From Ceraceosorus guamensis (lineage: Eukaryota > Basidiomycota > Exobasidiomycetes > Ceraceosorales > Ceraceosoraceae), in NCBI RefSeq assembly GCF_003144195.1, contig NW_020290001.1:362717-426716 (forward strand): a DNA stretch of 64,000 nt, given 5' to 3'. The translations under genes were made by a program, and so were the position numbers. Numbering within the stretch: the first letter of the stretch is position 1; every line of letters starts with the position of its first letter. Below the pieces are notes generated by a model. It was not told the origin of the DNA. It saw only the letters and a list, made by a program, of their open reading frames with translations, and did no database searches. Below are positions 31,632-43,800 of the stretch, piece by piece.

Positions 31632-34373
31632 ATGCTTGGACCAGCGGTGCGGACTGCGAGTGGTCCTTCGAGAGGGCTCCAGGCGGCCTTGTCTTGCGCT
31701 TCTCCATACTTGGTAGCCAACTCGGCATGCGCATCCCACAGGCAGGGCAAGCATTGCCGCACCACCACACCTGCATTTTGCACACCAAACAGGCCTCGCT
31801 CTACATCTCTGCCGCCTCTGGGAGCTCGCTTCTCTTCAAGCTCTGCCACACCTCCTCGCTCTCGTGCAATCTCCTCCAAAGATGCGCTAGCGTCCATAGC
31901 CTCCGATCAAGGTCCTATTCCTACTCCCAAGCAGCTCATGGCTCATCTAGACGCGTACGTCATTGGTCAAGCCACTGCCAAAAGGACGCTCTGCGTAGCT
32001 GTGCACAACCACTTGCTCAGGTGCAGAATAGAGGATGCGCAAAGCTGGGAAGAGCAGCGCAAAGGCGAGATATCTGAGGAGGAAGGTACAGATAATGTGC
32101 CCGGAAGCGCGTCGAAGGAGGTGAAGAGGCAAATCCCTTTTGCAAACAGAGGCTTGACCACGGGCGCCTCGGGATATCGCAACAGGCCGCGTAAATCGCG
32201 GTCTCTCCATCCTGATAGTCTCCATCAGGCGCAAGAGCACGAGACGGGGCCAGGGTCTAGGTACGAAGAAGACATCTTGACCGACTGGGCTGGTCAAGCC
32301 AAGGGCCGTCGCTACGTGGATGGTTACGCCCAAGGTAAGTGCTTCCTCGCTTTTTGAGATCGAACATGGGACGCTTGGAGCTAGGCAGGGAGGCGTCCAA
32401 GACTTTGTGAGCTGACTCTTAGCCTTTCGCACACTCGACTCAGACGATGCTGGTGATGGCAGACCAGAGGCTCATGCATCAGGCAGCAGCCAGAAATTTT
32501 TCAACTCGAATCTGTCGGAGAGTGACATGCGAGCGCAGCGACAACTTGAGTGGACACGAACGCCTGCAGATCCCGCTCCTCACTCAGCTTCAAGAGCCGA
32601 CTCGTCCACTTCTGGCTCGAGTCACGCGAGGAATCGCGGCCCTGCCCGCACAACTTCGAGCCTCGGAATCGTTTCCAGTGCAGATGACAAGCCCAGATTA
32701 CCGCGACCGAACGTCCTGCTTCTGGGCCCATCCGGCTCCGGCAAGACGCTGCTGCTCTCCACCTTAGCTCGAGCACTACGACTGCCCTTTGTGCATGTAG
32801 ACGCAACTCCCTTGACCCAGGCGGGTTACGTTGGCGAAGATGCGGAAAATATCGTAGCAAGGCTGTTGTCGGCTGCAGGCGGAGATGTCCAAGCCGCTCA
32901 GCGAGGTATCGTTGTCCTTGATGAAGTGGTGAGTGCGACCAGGCGAGCGCGGCGCAGGAATTTGAAGACGTTGCATCATTGCGAAGGGTGAGCTCATACA
33001 CCATCACCTTTCCGGCGCGTAGGACAAGCTAGCGCGCAGACCTGGGGATTCTGCTTCGAAAGACGTGTCCGGTGAAGGCGTGCAGCAGTCGCTCCTCAGG
33101 ATATTGGAAGGGGCAATCATCAGCGTGCCGGAAAAGGCAGCCGCTGGCAATGCTGCGCAGGCTGCTGCTGCTTCTGCTCCTGGCTCAGCCAAAGCTGGAA
33201 GACAAACGCAACAGCCTTGGTGGCCCCCAGGCAGAGAAGCAGAGAAAAGGCAGGAAGGTGAGTCCTTGTGCGCGACTCGGCACCACTTCAAGTATCGCGC
33301 GCGCCGTTCATTGATATTGTTGCGTTTGGTCACAGGTCCACGTCTCGTCGATACCTCTGGGATACTGTTTGTGCTTTCCGGGGCTTTCATCGGTCTCGAC
33401 GACGTCATCAAACGGAGATTGAGAGGTGTTGCTGCTGCTTCAGCAGTAGAAGGTCGCGAAGTAGACCAAAGCCGGCGTGCTGCTGCTGCTGCCGCTTCCC
33501 GGAGAGCATCAGATCTCTACGATCTGGCCGAGGTCGAAGACCTGACAGCATATGGCCTGATTCCCGAGTGAGCATCACAGCCCGCATTTCACATCTCGCC
33601 CACCCTTCCAAGCTGATGAGGCCCTCCGCTGCTCGACTGCGCCCAGGTTCATTGGTCGCGTGCCCGTGATGGCTGCTCTGAGCGCTCTTTCTGAAGAAGA
33701 ATTGCTGAGAGTCATGACCGAACCTCGACATTCCTTGACGCAAGAATACGAAACGCTGTTCCGAGCATACGGGGTGGAGCTGCGCTTCACTTCCCTGGCG
33801 CTGCAAGTCTTTGCTTCTCAGGCTGTCAGTCGAAGAACAGGCGCTCGTGCATTGCGGAGAATGGTGGAAACGACGCTGTTGGACGCGCAATTCACGGCCC
33901 CAGGCAGCTCGATCAAATACGCGTTGGTCGACTGTGCGGCAGCTCGGGGAGATTCCGATGTGCAGCTGTTTTCGAGGGGCGCAAAATCAATGTTCGAGAG
34001 GGCGTGGGAGGAAGAGAAAGGCTCCGCACAGAAGAAGGGCAAAGCTTCGTGCGCGGGCAAACCCTTCAAGAAGGACGGTCAGAGCGCCAGTTCGAATCGA
34101 TCGCAGGCGCAAGGATCGCTCGACTGGGGCCAGGGCATGGGCATTCCGCCTGAAGTGAGGCGGGCCAGACAAGCTGCGATGAGCTCGGCGAGGCCTGGCG
34201 CACGAAGCACATCGGCGTCATCCAGCGCTGCGCGGCATTCTGGATCCAATGGTGGCGTCAAATCTGGAGCGCGCAAGACGTTGCGATCGGACGAAACTAC
34301 TCTGCGACGCGCGATACGGACACGGCTTTCCAGGCCTTCGCGAGTAGGCAATTTGCGCATCATTGCAGAGTAA
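31632..34373 (+). CDS. MCX1: Mitochondrial ClpX-type AAA+ unfoldase (Mcx1)
   Basis: ClpX is a hexameric AAA+ unfoldase of the mitochondrial matrix; in yeast Mcx1 works without ClpP and activates heme synthesis. Five exons (31632-32334, 32423-32928, 33023-33257, 33336-33567, 33647-34373) give 800 residues. The first about 85 residues form an Arg/Ser-rich presequence. AAA+ landmarks are [16 protein letters not shown], Walker A GPSGSGKT, the pore-region [15 protein letters not shown]-like block (seen as [17 protein letters not shown]), Walker [27 protein letters not shown], sensor 1 [34 protein letters not shown] and the sensor 2 region [10 protein letters not shown]. The bacterial N-terminal zinc domain is absent, as in other mitochondrial forms. 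Ala/Ser/Lys-rich inserts and a basic C-terminal tail make it longer than Mcx1 (520 residues). Confidence 0.93.
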
Positions 34374-34380
34374 TTGCCCA

Positions 34381-34386
34381 TTTTAT
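34381..34386 (-). terminator. AATAAA polyadenylation signal of ERG7
   Basis: The minus strand reads TAAAATAAAATGG immediately after the proposed ERG7 stop, so AATAAA overlaps the gap between ERG7 and ClpX. Cleavage 10-30 nt beyond it would fall inside the last ClpX codons. Confidence 0.5.
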
Positions 34387-34387
34387 T

Positions 34388-37300
34388 TTACAACTCCTGT
34401 GCTTGAGCTCTGCAAGGAATGCACAGAGGTCCAGACGAACGGCACGTCTGGTGCGTGATGCTGTGCAGTGGCCGTCGCGTGGCTTACCAAGTGCCGAGAT
34501 GGCGATTAGCTTTCCCAAGAGCCCAGATGGTGAAGCTGCATGCAGATGAAGCATGCTTGAGTAAGTTGTGAAGCCGACTGCCACGCATGGGCAAGTCACT
34601 CACCTGTGAACGTAGTTTGGACTGCAGAATGGCGGGACACATCGCTTAGCAAAACGTCTTTGCGTCAATGACCGACCGTCTGGACTCACTATGAGATGCT
34701 GCAATTGCGATTGAAGACACCGACAGTCTCCTCGTCTGCCCAAGATCTGCATCCGGGGCTTGGCGCCCAGTCAGTGCGAGGACCAAGCGACTTTGGAAAT
34801 TTGCTGCACTCACCCGTCGTCGAGCTGCCGCCCCATGATCAGTGAGACACCTCGCCTTATTGCTCCCTTGTCCTCGCAACCCGCATGCAAGAGGGCGATG
34901 ACAGCCCACGAAGTCTGCACCACCCGAGAGGTGGCAGCCTGCACATATCTTCCTTCCACGCAAGACTGTCAGGGATCGTCATGATGTGTACTTAGTCCCG
35001 GCGAGCCACAATTCCTCATGTGGAGCTCTTTACCATGCTCAACTTACCTTGAAGTCTTCACCCCACCCGCCATCCTCGCGCTGCTTTCCAAGCAAGAATT
35101 GACAAGCTCTCCTCACAGGCTCACTGTTCTCGCAGCTTTGTCCTGCCAAGTGCAAGCTCTCCAGCGCGAACATCATGGCATAGGTGAAGCACACAGCCCA
35201 AGATCCAAACCAGGAGCCATCGGGCCTTTGCGCTTTCATAATGTAGCCAAAAGCGGATTTGACACAGCGGCTGAGGTACAGGGCGGGTCATGTCAACAAA
35301 TGCCACGAGGAGTGCTTGTCCTGTAGAGACGTACTCTATATCTTTCTTGCGGTAATTGCTGATCTGCTGGAATTTGAGCAGCCCCGTGACAACGCTTGTT
35401 GTGCCTGATCAGCAGCGTTGTATGTCAGCAACAGTAATGCGAGTCGGTCATTTGCAATTCTACCCACATTCTGGGTAATCGTACTCGATCATGATGTCCC
35501 CTGTGATTATCGATTCGCAATCAGCAATTCGAATGAGAGCAAGTGTTGATGACTGAGGCTCACCAAAAACTTCAGCGGGATTCAGCCACTCGAGCACGGC
35601 TGCCAGATATGGGGCGGGGTCAGTGCCTACCACAATGCGGCCACACGGGCAGACCACCTCACCTGGCCCATTGATCGTTTCGTAGCTAGCAAAACCGCCA
35701 CTCCTGTTCTGCATCGTCAGCAGCAAGTCCACAGAGTCGTGTAGGCGCTCGATCGCGATGCGCTGTGGCAGCCTGTAGAGGGATTTGACGTCAGTCGCAC
35801 CGGTCGTGCAGCGGTGTCACAGGAGGGTAATAACTATACACACTTTGCGTCATTCTGAAGCATGATTGTAGCTTTCATACCTTCTCCAGTACAATCGCTA
35901 ACCGTATAGCTCTGCTCTTTCGTGCTGAATGGCCAAGCGCCCTTTGAACTGTACCGGTAAGCCGCATTATAGTGCTTCGGATTGTCACGAATCTGATGCT
36001 CGTCAAGCCAATCGAGAATTCGATAGCATGAGTTCTTGGTGTCATCATCGTCGACTAGTCCGGAGTCCACCATGGCTTGAGCAATGAAAGCTGTGTCTGC
36101 AAGTCCAAAGAGCGGCATGGAAGTCGAGATCAGCTGAAGCATCCAATGTCGCTTCATCGTCAAGTGTTGATTCGCTCACCCCAAAGCTGAGAACCGTTCG
36201 TTCCAGTCATCATCATGCCATCTCTACCCATCCACATGAAATCTTTGAGTTTCTCTCGATGTTTGGCCATGACGTCACTGTCAGGTCCTTCTTCGATCCA
36301 CCTGCAAATATAGTTGAGCATTTTGCTGACTGGTCCGACGGTCTGGTAGCTTGTGTTCTCGTCTTCCATCGCTAGCAGCTGGTACGCCCTCTTGACACCT
36401 GCTCTACGGAGTGGAGGTATGGAGCCACAAGACTCGTAGACGCCCAGCACTGCCATCAGACCTTCCATCGTCTTTGTGTGCGGGGCCCAAATGTCCACCT
36501 CTGCTACGTGGTTGCGTTGGGAAGGCCAGTGAATGCTCTCGTACGGTTCGGTGTACAGCTCCTGCGAGCGAAAGAAGGTTCACCGCTTGAGTGGATGCAC
36601 GATTCGCTGACGTATGCTCAGCCTACTCACTTGCCTCAGAGATTCGATCAGAGGATCGAGTGGACACTTGAAGCGCTTCGCCCAAAGATAGCCCATCGGC
36701 AAATACACCATTCGGGTGTGAATCCACCAGCGCCAAGGATGAAAAGGTATCCAGTCCGGCAAGCACCAGAGTTCTGGAGGGATGGGATGCATGCCCTCCC
36801 AGTCGTACACATTCAGGACGGCCAGCCACAGCTTTCCCCATGCTGGAACTCCTCTAGCACCGCCTAATTTGTGAAGCACTCCGCGGGCACGAATCATTGC
36901 AGGATGATCGGCCTCCATGCCGAGAAGGCGGCAGACGGTATAGTTGGTGGCCGTTCCAAAGGCCGTAGACTCTCCTGCAATGTGGCTGAGAGTAACGTAA
37001 CCGCAAGCACCGAGCGTGATTGGTGTGGTCAGCGATGCCCCCAGACCGACGGCGCGCGACTCCAAGCTTACTCACAGACCCCAGCCACCGTCCTTGTTGG
37101 CGCGATTGACCAAGTACCGTTTGATCTCGATGGCCCACTCGGCAGGAACGGGGGTCGACGTGACGTACATGCCGATGACGAGGCCAGGCAGCAAGAACAG
37201 TGGTCCCCCGTACTCGCCCGCCCAGTGACCATCGTTGGACTGTATGCGTCGATAGAACTTGAAGCCATTGCGTGCAGCGTCGATGGGATTGGTCGCTCGA

Positions 37301-37524
37301 GGTAGTTTGGGGGCACCCTGAGCACAAGAGTGGTTCCTGAGCTTCCGAAATTGTTGCGAATAAGGGACGACGAGCACAACACTCACAATGTCCAAACCAA
37401 GCCAATACTTGTCCTCGTCAGATTGTGGCCATCTTGTGCACTCTTCGTCGGTGCGCAGGTAGTGCCATACGTGTCTACCGTGATCCACCTCCAAGCGCCA
37501 TCGAGAGTAATCTGTCTGCTCCAT
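34388..37524 (-). CDS. ERG7: Lanosterol synthase (oxidosqualene cyclase)
   Basis: Erg7 cyclises 2,3-oxidosqualene to lanosterol at the ER or lipid droplet, the first cyclic step of ergosterol synthesis. The minus-strand start at 37524 ([23 protein letters not shown]) matches fungal Erg7. Many exons follow: 37524-37387, 37317-37076, 36985-36631, 36561-36180 and at least six more. Landmarks are QW repeats such as [20 protein letters not shown] and [65 protein letters not shown] (the catalytic Asp motif, usually DCTAE), [34 protein letters not shown] and [18 protein letters not shown]. An 18-nt exon (34621-34604) supplies PNYVH. The 3' end is uncertain: the last exon could end in a short Cys/Ser tail at 34388 or stop slightly earlier. 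It converges with ClpX. Confidence 0.93.
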
Positions 37525-38567
37525 GATAGCAGGTAGACAGAGCTTTGCGATGACTCCCTGAAGAGTTTGTTGAGCCTCTCTACGAATGAAAGTGAATGCG
37601 TGTAGACCTCGGCTTTTGTAGGCGTGCGCGATGCGAGTCTTGACGCTGTGGGCGCAAGTCGCGGGGTATGTTCTATCGCGGTGATGGATCAGGTGATGTC
37701 GAAGCGCGAGCAAACATCCATCGTACTTTGCCGCGAAGTGACGCTTGTATGTCGACAATGAGAGCCTTGCGAGCAAGAAGATGCTTCGAGTGCGAGTCAC
37801 TCGAGTGAGTCGAGCAGAATCGTTCGATTTCGGAGTCCTCTGCTGAGAATCAGTTGCCTGGAGACGTCGCTGATGCTGACGATCCGACGAAGCTTCCTTC
37901 CCCATCATGGTGCATGCAGCAGCAGCAGCAGCACAACCCCCTTCACACACGCGCATGCGCGTCTCGAGCGTCCGCGTACGCTATAGCAGCTTCCACACGC
38001 GGCGGCGGGACTTACAGTGTACCTTGTGCGCGCGAGATGCGTGTGCAGCTGCTGCTGATGGGTGGGACGCTAGACAAAAGGAAAAGCTTGCACCGCCTCG
38101 TGCAAGCTTCTGCGCGGGGTGAGCGGACGGGACGTGTGCGGATCGAGCAGGAGCAGCAGAGGTCGATGCGATGAATACACCTGATGATGTTCGAGAGGGC
38201 GATTGACTTATCCACATTCTCTATTTCTCGAGTCATGCTCGCAGGGATCTGCTGCAGCCATGCAGAGCCACAGACTAAGATGGACGTGCTACGCTTGACG
38301 CAATGATGCCGTCACATCTGAACGTGATAAACGAAAACATGACGATCTGATTCTTAGGTGCAAGTGGATACAACGAACATACACAGTTGGGTCGGAATAG
38401 AAAGCAAAGAGGGTGTAGTGGCCAGAGTCTCGAAGGAGAAGGTGACTATGACTCTTGACTGTGAAGAGCCCAGGGTCTAAGGATTGGGACAGGATCGCAC
38501 GGCACATGATTCGCATCTGTGATGTCTCTGCCGTTCTCCGCGCTCGCACAGGGATTTGCTGCTTCGC
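37525..38567. other. Intergenic region upstream of ERG7
   Basis: The ERG7 reading frame stays open upstream to 37956, but those codons do not resemble Erg7, so they are treated as 5' leader. A CAG/AGC triplet run lies at about 37918-37935. No other gene is supported up to the end of the coiled-coil gene. The ERG7 promoter should lie here; I found no clear sterol-regulatory element. Confidence 0.5.
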
Positions 38568-40844
38568 TTACTCGCCTTCGCCGCGGGATGACTGCAGCTC
38601 ATCACCTTCCTCCGCATCTTCGGCCGGCTCACTAGCCTCTGCGGCATCGAGCTGCTTCTTGACTTCCTCCTCCTCCTTCGCCTTGGCTTTCGCTGCATTC
38701 TCTTTCTTACTCTTATTCGAAGCCCCTCCAACTTTTCTCGCTCCAGCGGGCACGGGTGCGTTGGGGTCTGTGGTGACCTCCGTGCTTGCTTCGGCACGCC
38801 GAATCTCGGCTGCAGGAGGTCCTCGCTGCGATGCTGGCTCGTCCGAGGCGATCCCGAGCTTGCCCTCCAGCTCGCGCACTCTGTCCTCGAGCGTGTGGAC
38901 ACGAGTCTCCCACATCCCGCGCTCCTCTTTAATGCGCCTATCAACGGTGGCATCCAAGACACGACTAGAGCGCTGCAAAGTCTGCAGGAGCGTATTTGAA
39001 CGCCTCACCTGATCCTCGAGGGTAGCCTTGAGAGTGCGCGAGTCGGTAAGGGAATCGTAAAAGTTCGAGAAGAGAGCCAAGAACTGAGTTTTGCTGCTGG
39101 GAGGTGAGCGCAGATGCTCTGGCAGCCGGGCCGTGGGCGGCGGCTGAGGCAAGCCTGCTGTACGGGGTGGCGCTGCACCGCCTCCGGGCGGTGCACCTGG
39201 TGGGCCTCCACCTCGCATGAAAGCAGTCGTATGATATGCAGGAGATGGCAGCGTGGCAGTCTGAGGAACAAAACGAGCTGATGCTAAGGGAGCTGCATAC
39301 CCATGGCCCATAGCTGATCGTTGGGATCCAGCAGGCTCGGGACGTGGAGCCAATCCTCGCTGCGGAGGCGAAGCGCCAGCATAACGCTCATCAATCTCGT
39401 ACTCGACTCGTCGGCCGATGGGTGCTTGAGCCATGCCGGCTCCTGAAGGGCTTTGGTGGGCGCCCGGATGACGAGAGGAGAGACCCGGCTCGCCATCAAA
39501 GCTGATCTTGTGCGCTGGCGCCGAGCGCGCAACGGGTGTGGGGGCATTTGTTCGTCGACTGCCCGATGATGGGAGATCAGCGGCGGTGGGGCTTCCGCTG
39601 TTCCCAACGTCAATATGCAATCGGCTAGCCTTCGCATGGGCCAAGTCACCACGCCGACGACTGAGAGGCACAACACCCTCGTACTGCTCGGCTTCGGCCG
39701 AAGTTGGGACTGGTCCGTTTTGTGGAGGGCCAGCAGCGTAGTGGCGAGATTCTGGAGAGTAGTGAGCTGCCCCGTCACGTTCCGGCCCACGCCTTGCTCG
39801 AGCGGCAGCACGATACGCTTCCTCATCTTCATCGACGTAGTCGTAGGCGTCTCGGGCCTGGACAAAGACGAAAGCAGCGAATCTATCAGGAGACTGCATC
39901 GCTTCACGCTAGCTGCGTTGCCCAGATACTCACTCTCGCTTCTTCGTCCTGCCTAGAGACTGTGACTCTCCTCCTCTTGCCGTTCACAGGATCGTCCGGC
40001 CCGCCTGAGGCGAGATGATTGAAGCTTGGCAGTTGCATGTGGGGAGAAGCGTGTCCATTGTGAGGCGAAGCACCATATCCACCCGGCGAAGCGGTGGCAC
40101 CCGAAAGCATTCGCGGTGGCAAGGGCCGGCTCTCCTCGCGCAGAGCGGCCGTGCGGGTTTGTGGCGACGCACGAAGCGCGGCGTGCGAGCTTCGCGGACT
40201 GCACAAAAGGTCATTTAGGTGCAGCACGTCAGTAGTAGGACGATCTCTTCTGAGAGTGCCAGTGGTGTCACTTACGACACGAACCGAACATCGTCTTCAT
40301 TCCTGCGTTTGCGCGCCTCCCAAGCTGCGCCTTCGTCAGCGTGGCGCGTCTGCATGATGAGACCGCTCTCGCCTAGGCTGGCGGCGTGCGTGAGAAGATT
40401 GGGATTACCGTTCACTGACAATTCAAGTCTTTGCTCCGCAGGATTCACAGCGACTACCGTGGGCACTAAACGCGATGCCGTAGCACTTCGCTCGCGCAGC
40501 AACAGCTTGTTGTTGTTACTGCTCTCAATGCCTTGCTTGGGTCTCGGCGAAGTGGCCGACGCGAGGCCCGCAGATGGATGAGAGGTCGTCGAGCTGGGAG
40601 TGGCTGGGACCAGGAAGTGATCCCCGGGTAGCTGCGGTCGAGAATTGAAGGGCAGACGCTCGACCGGGCTATCGAGCCTTCCGGTGCTGTGTGTGACTGC
40701 TATGCTCGGATTCACCTCTGAGCGATGCTTGAGCGTCACTGCAGACAACGGCCGTGTTTGCTGTGATGCTGCTACCTGGCCAAAGTGCGATGACTCGATC
40801 GTACCAGCACGTCTCCGCCCTGTGTTTGCGTATTGCAAGGACAT
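38568..40844 (-). CDS. Unrecognised low-complexity protein with central coiled coil
   Basis: Three exons (40844-40276, 40198-39934, 39857-38568) join in frame to about 707 residues. I do not recognise the family. The start, MSLQYANTGRRRAGT, is the first Met that precedes steady non-repetitive coding. The first 480 residues are Pro/Ser/Ala/Arg rich and look disordered, with a short basic stretch (GKRRRVTVSRQDEEAR, a possible nuclear signal) at the exon 2 end. A well-formed block follows: SKTQFLALFSNFYDSLTDSR, then TLKATLEDQVRRSNTLLQTLQRSS and RMWETRVHTLEDRVRELE-like heptads, predicted as a coiled coil of about 75 residues. The tail is Lys/Glu/Ala rich and acidic at the end. The ordered block is probably the conserved part; a nuclear role is only a guess. 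Confidence 0.72.
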
Positions 40845-43800
40845 CGTGCAATGAGGAGCCCAAGCGAGAATTGTGGACCAAATCCAATGCGAAGATGCGT
40901 GAAGATGAGGTGATCGAAGCAGCGTCAAAGCATTGGCCCAGGAGGGACGAGAAGCAAGATAGAGGGGGGTAGAAAGGGAGCAAAGAGCGCAAAGGTCAGC
41001 AGACTGAAAGTCGCCCCCGCACCAGCTGCGAGTACCGCCCAACGAAGCAAGAATGAGGTGGCAATGTGAAATGAGCGAGTCCGAGGTGGAAAATCGTGCA
41101 GTACCAGCTCGACGGCGGATGGTGGGTGGCCCAACAGAACAAGGTACTGCAAGCGGCCCGCTCCCAAAGACCGCACGCCCTCTCCACGCTGCCTGCCTGC
41201 CTTGCACGTCCATGGCAAGCAGCTCATAGCGACGGCGCTCATCGCCGCTTTCACTGCCATTATGGCATGTTGCTGCGCCGAGGTAGGGCTGGTTGTGCGC
41301 CCTTTCTACGCGTATTTCGACGCCAAAGTGGCTTGCAACCACGCCTCGAAAGCGAGGGCTGCGCGCAGACTGAAGCTCCCTATATATACCTCGCGCAGCA
41401 CTGAAGCATGCTGCATCCCTGACCCTGACTTTGCTGCTGATGCGAAGCCTCGCCCATCCGAGTCGCGATCAAATGAGTCTAAGCTTTCGAGTCTGATCGT
41501 GTGAGTCTGATTATTGAGTCCGAGTCTGCGCGCCATGTGCGATACATGCAGCTGCTGTCTGACTTCATCGTCGAAGCTTGATTGCGGCTGCCGTATGCAC
41601 AACACGCGACAAGTGCAAGAGATTCTCTCATTGCGCCGCCGCGATGGCTGCATCAACTGAATCGCCGTGCGATTCTTCGGGTGTCGGCTGCGTGCTTTCG
41701 AAGGCGCGCTGGTCGGACGATGCAAACGCGAGGAGGAGGAGAAGAAACAGCCACAGACAGCCTGGTCTACGTCTGTCTGTCTGTGCCTTTGACGATTGAT
41801 TGCGCTCGCCGAGGTTGGGTAAGCGCACGCGCCCCGTGACTCGAGAGAGATGGGCCAACCATCTCATCGGTTGTGCCTCTTCAGACGAACCACTGCACAG
41901 CTCCACTACGGCCACCGAAGCGGGTTGCGAGCCCTTGTGAATGGGGCTCAATTCGTGGAGCTGCCATACAGAGTTGTGCTTGCGCAAAATCAAGCTTGCC
42001 GATCGTCGTGCTCATATATGTGTGCAGCAGACGGTCCCGCCTCATTTTTGATTGAAATGTCTCCCCGGAATTGTTGTCCCGAGTCTTCGCTTTGCGATGA
42101 TGATCCCAGTCGAGAAGGTGGCTGGTGTGATGCCGTGATCATACAGCCATGAGTGGACGAGAGACCGGCAAGAGGCATCATTATGGAGGCGGTATTTGCT
42201 CGACCATATCCATCCCTGCGCTATGATCGGTTGGACGCGAGCGACACGGCTTCCACGCGCACTATCAGCCAGCAAACCCTCTTCCTCGAGGTTTGAAGCC
42301 GCACCTCAACCCAGCACAAAAGACGGAGGTGTCCTGCAATCCACTCATGCTGATCGATAACCCTGTCTACACATCGCGATGAGAGTGCGCGCGCGACAAC
42401 GCGAACTGGCCTACTCGCTAGACGCTTTTCCCGCCAGACACGTGCGCTGCCAACGCAAAAGACTCACCCAAATGAGCGGCTGCAACTTTATTTTGATGTC
42501 GGGAAAGAAGGCCAAAGAAAGTTCCGCGCCTGCCGCCTAATTACTATCTCGGCAAGTCCCTTATTTCAACCGGACGATGTGCGAAGAGATGACGACGCGT
42601 ACAAGTCGTCGTAGGGTAATGAGAAATCGAGTGGGACGGAGAGCGTCGGAATGAGGGGCAGATGGGCGCAAGGGTGATGAGAGGAGGCAAGTCGGATAGA
42701 AGTTGGTGGCAGAGATTCGGGCCGTCGAGATCGCGTTGGACGCGCGGGAATGGATATTGGATGAGCAAGGGCTTTGGTGTGGATGACAAGGGAGCTGGTG
42801 TGCCAGTATGGTGGTGACTACGGACGGCGTGCCGTGCGACCGATCCGTGCAACCAGAGGTGAGATAGCTCCTCGACGCGTGCCAAGGAGGAGAGGGGTTG
42901 GTCGTAAGGGTGCAGGTGGGGAGCTATCAACGTGAACGCTGGTGAGGAGGCCCGAGTACGCGCGCAATCAAGTTGGGCCTCGCCGCTCTGCTGGAGATCA
43001 GCTATAGCTATACACACGCGTGTGCGCTGCTTTCTAGACCGCGAAGCAGACGAAGAGGAGGGGACGAGCCGGAAGCGGTGCTACGACGAGCCGCGCTCGG
43101 GACGCGCTTGCGTTCGCAGCTAGCAGCCTGCTGCTGGCTCGAGACAGCCTCGGCGCTCTTGTCGGAGACATCAGACGAGCGGCGAGTGCGTGCATGCATG
43201 CATGGACAGACGCGTGGGCGAAGCGCGCCAACGCGCTTGGGCTGCTGCTGCTGCTATGAGCAGTCACCAGCAGTGAGCGGCGCCGTGGCGGAGGTCTCGG
43301 AGGCAGGACTTGCAGCGGCGCTCCGGCCATGTGGAATGGCCACCATAGCTGGCGCATCAGCATGCAGCGCAGCACCAGAGCACCCTGCGCCGCTACCAGG
43401 CCGGGCGAGCCGCACAAGGCGAAGGCGCTTCGTGCAGCGGCAAGATTCAGATTTGCTGGAAACGCCTGGATAGGTCAGCGCAGCACCTACCCAGCAGCTG
43501 CGATGTTTTGGTTTGCGCGCGCATGGCTCGCTGGCGCGGCGCGTCTACTCTGACTGTTTTATTATTATTTCTACTCCGGATCATCACACAATCATATCAT
43601 GGCCGGGGCGAGGTGCGACCGAGCAAGGCGCCGCAAACCTCTCTCGCGTCGGCGCAGTGACACAACCTGCAAGGAGTACATTAGATATTCTTGAGTCGCT
43701 GCCACCAGATGAGGAGAATCAGTGATGGCGGCACGCATAAACCATCGTTCTGTTAGGGCGTTCATGCGCGCTAGCCACCTTGCATGAAAAGGCGTTGCTA

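Noticed and set aside
37525-37956. N-terminal extension of ERG7 in the open upstream frame
   Set aside because: The codons do not match Erg7 and the protein normally starts at a Met directly before the TDxSRWRLxVDxGR-type block.
43191-43203. GCATGC runs as Sph/RY-type operators
   Set aside because: They are short tandem repeats found at several unrelated non-coding places; RY-element factors are a plant family.
42973-43473. Open frame of 166 codons in the gene desert
   Set aside because: Cys/Ala/Arg-rich compositional frame with no motif; overlapping frames on the other strand look the same.
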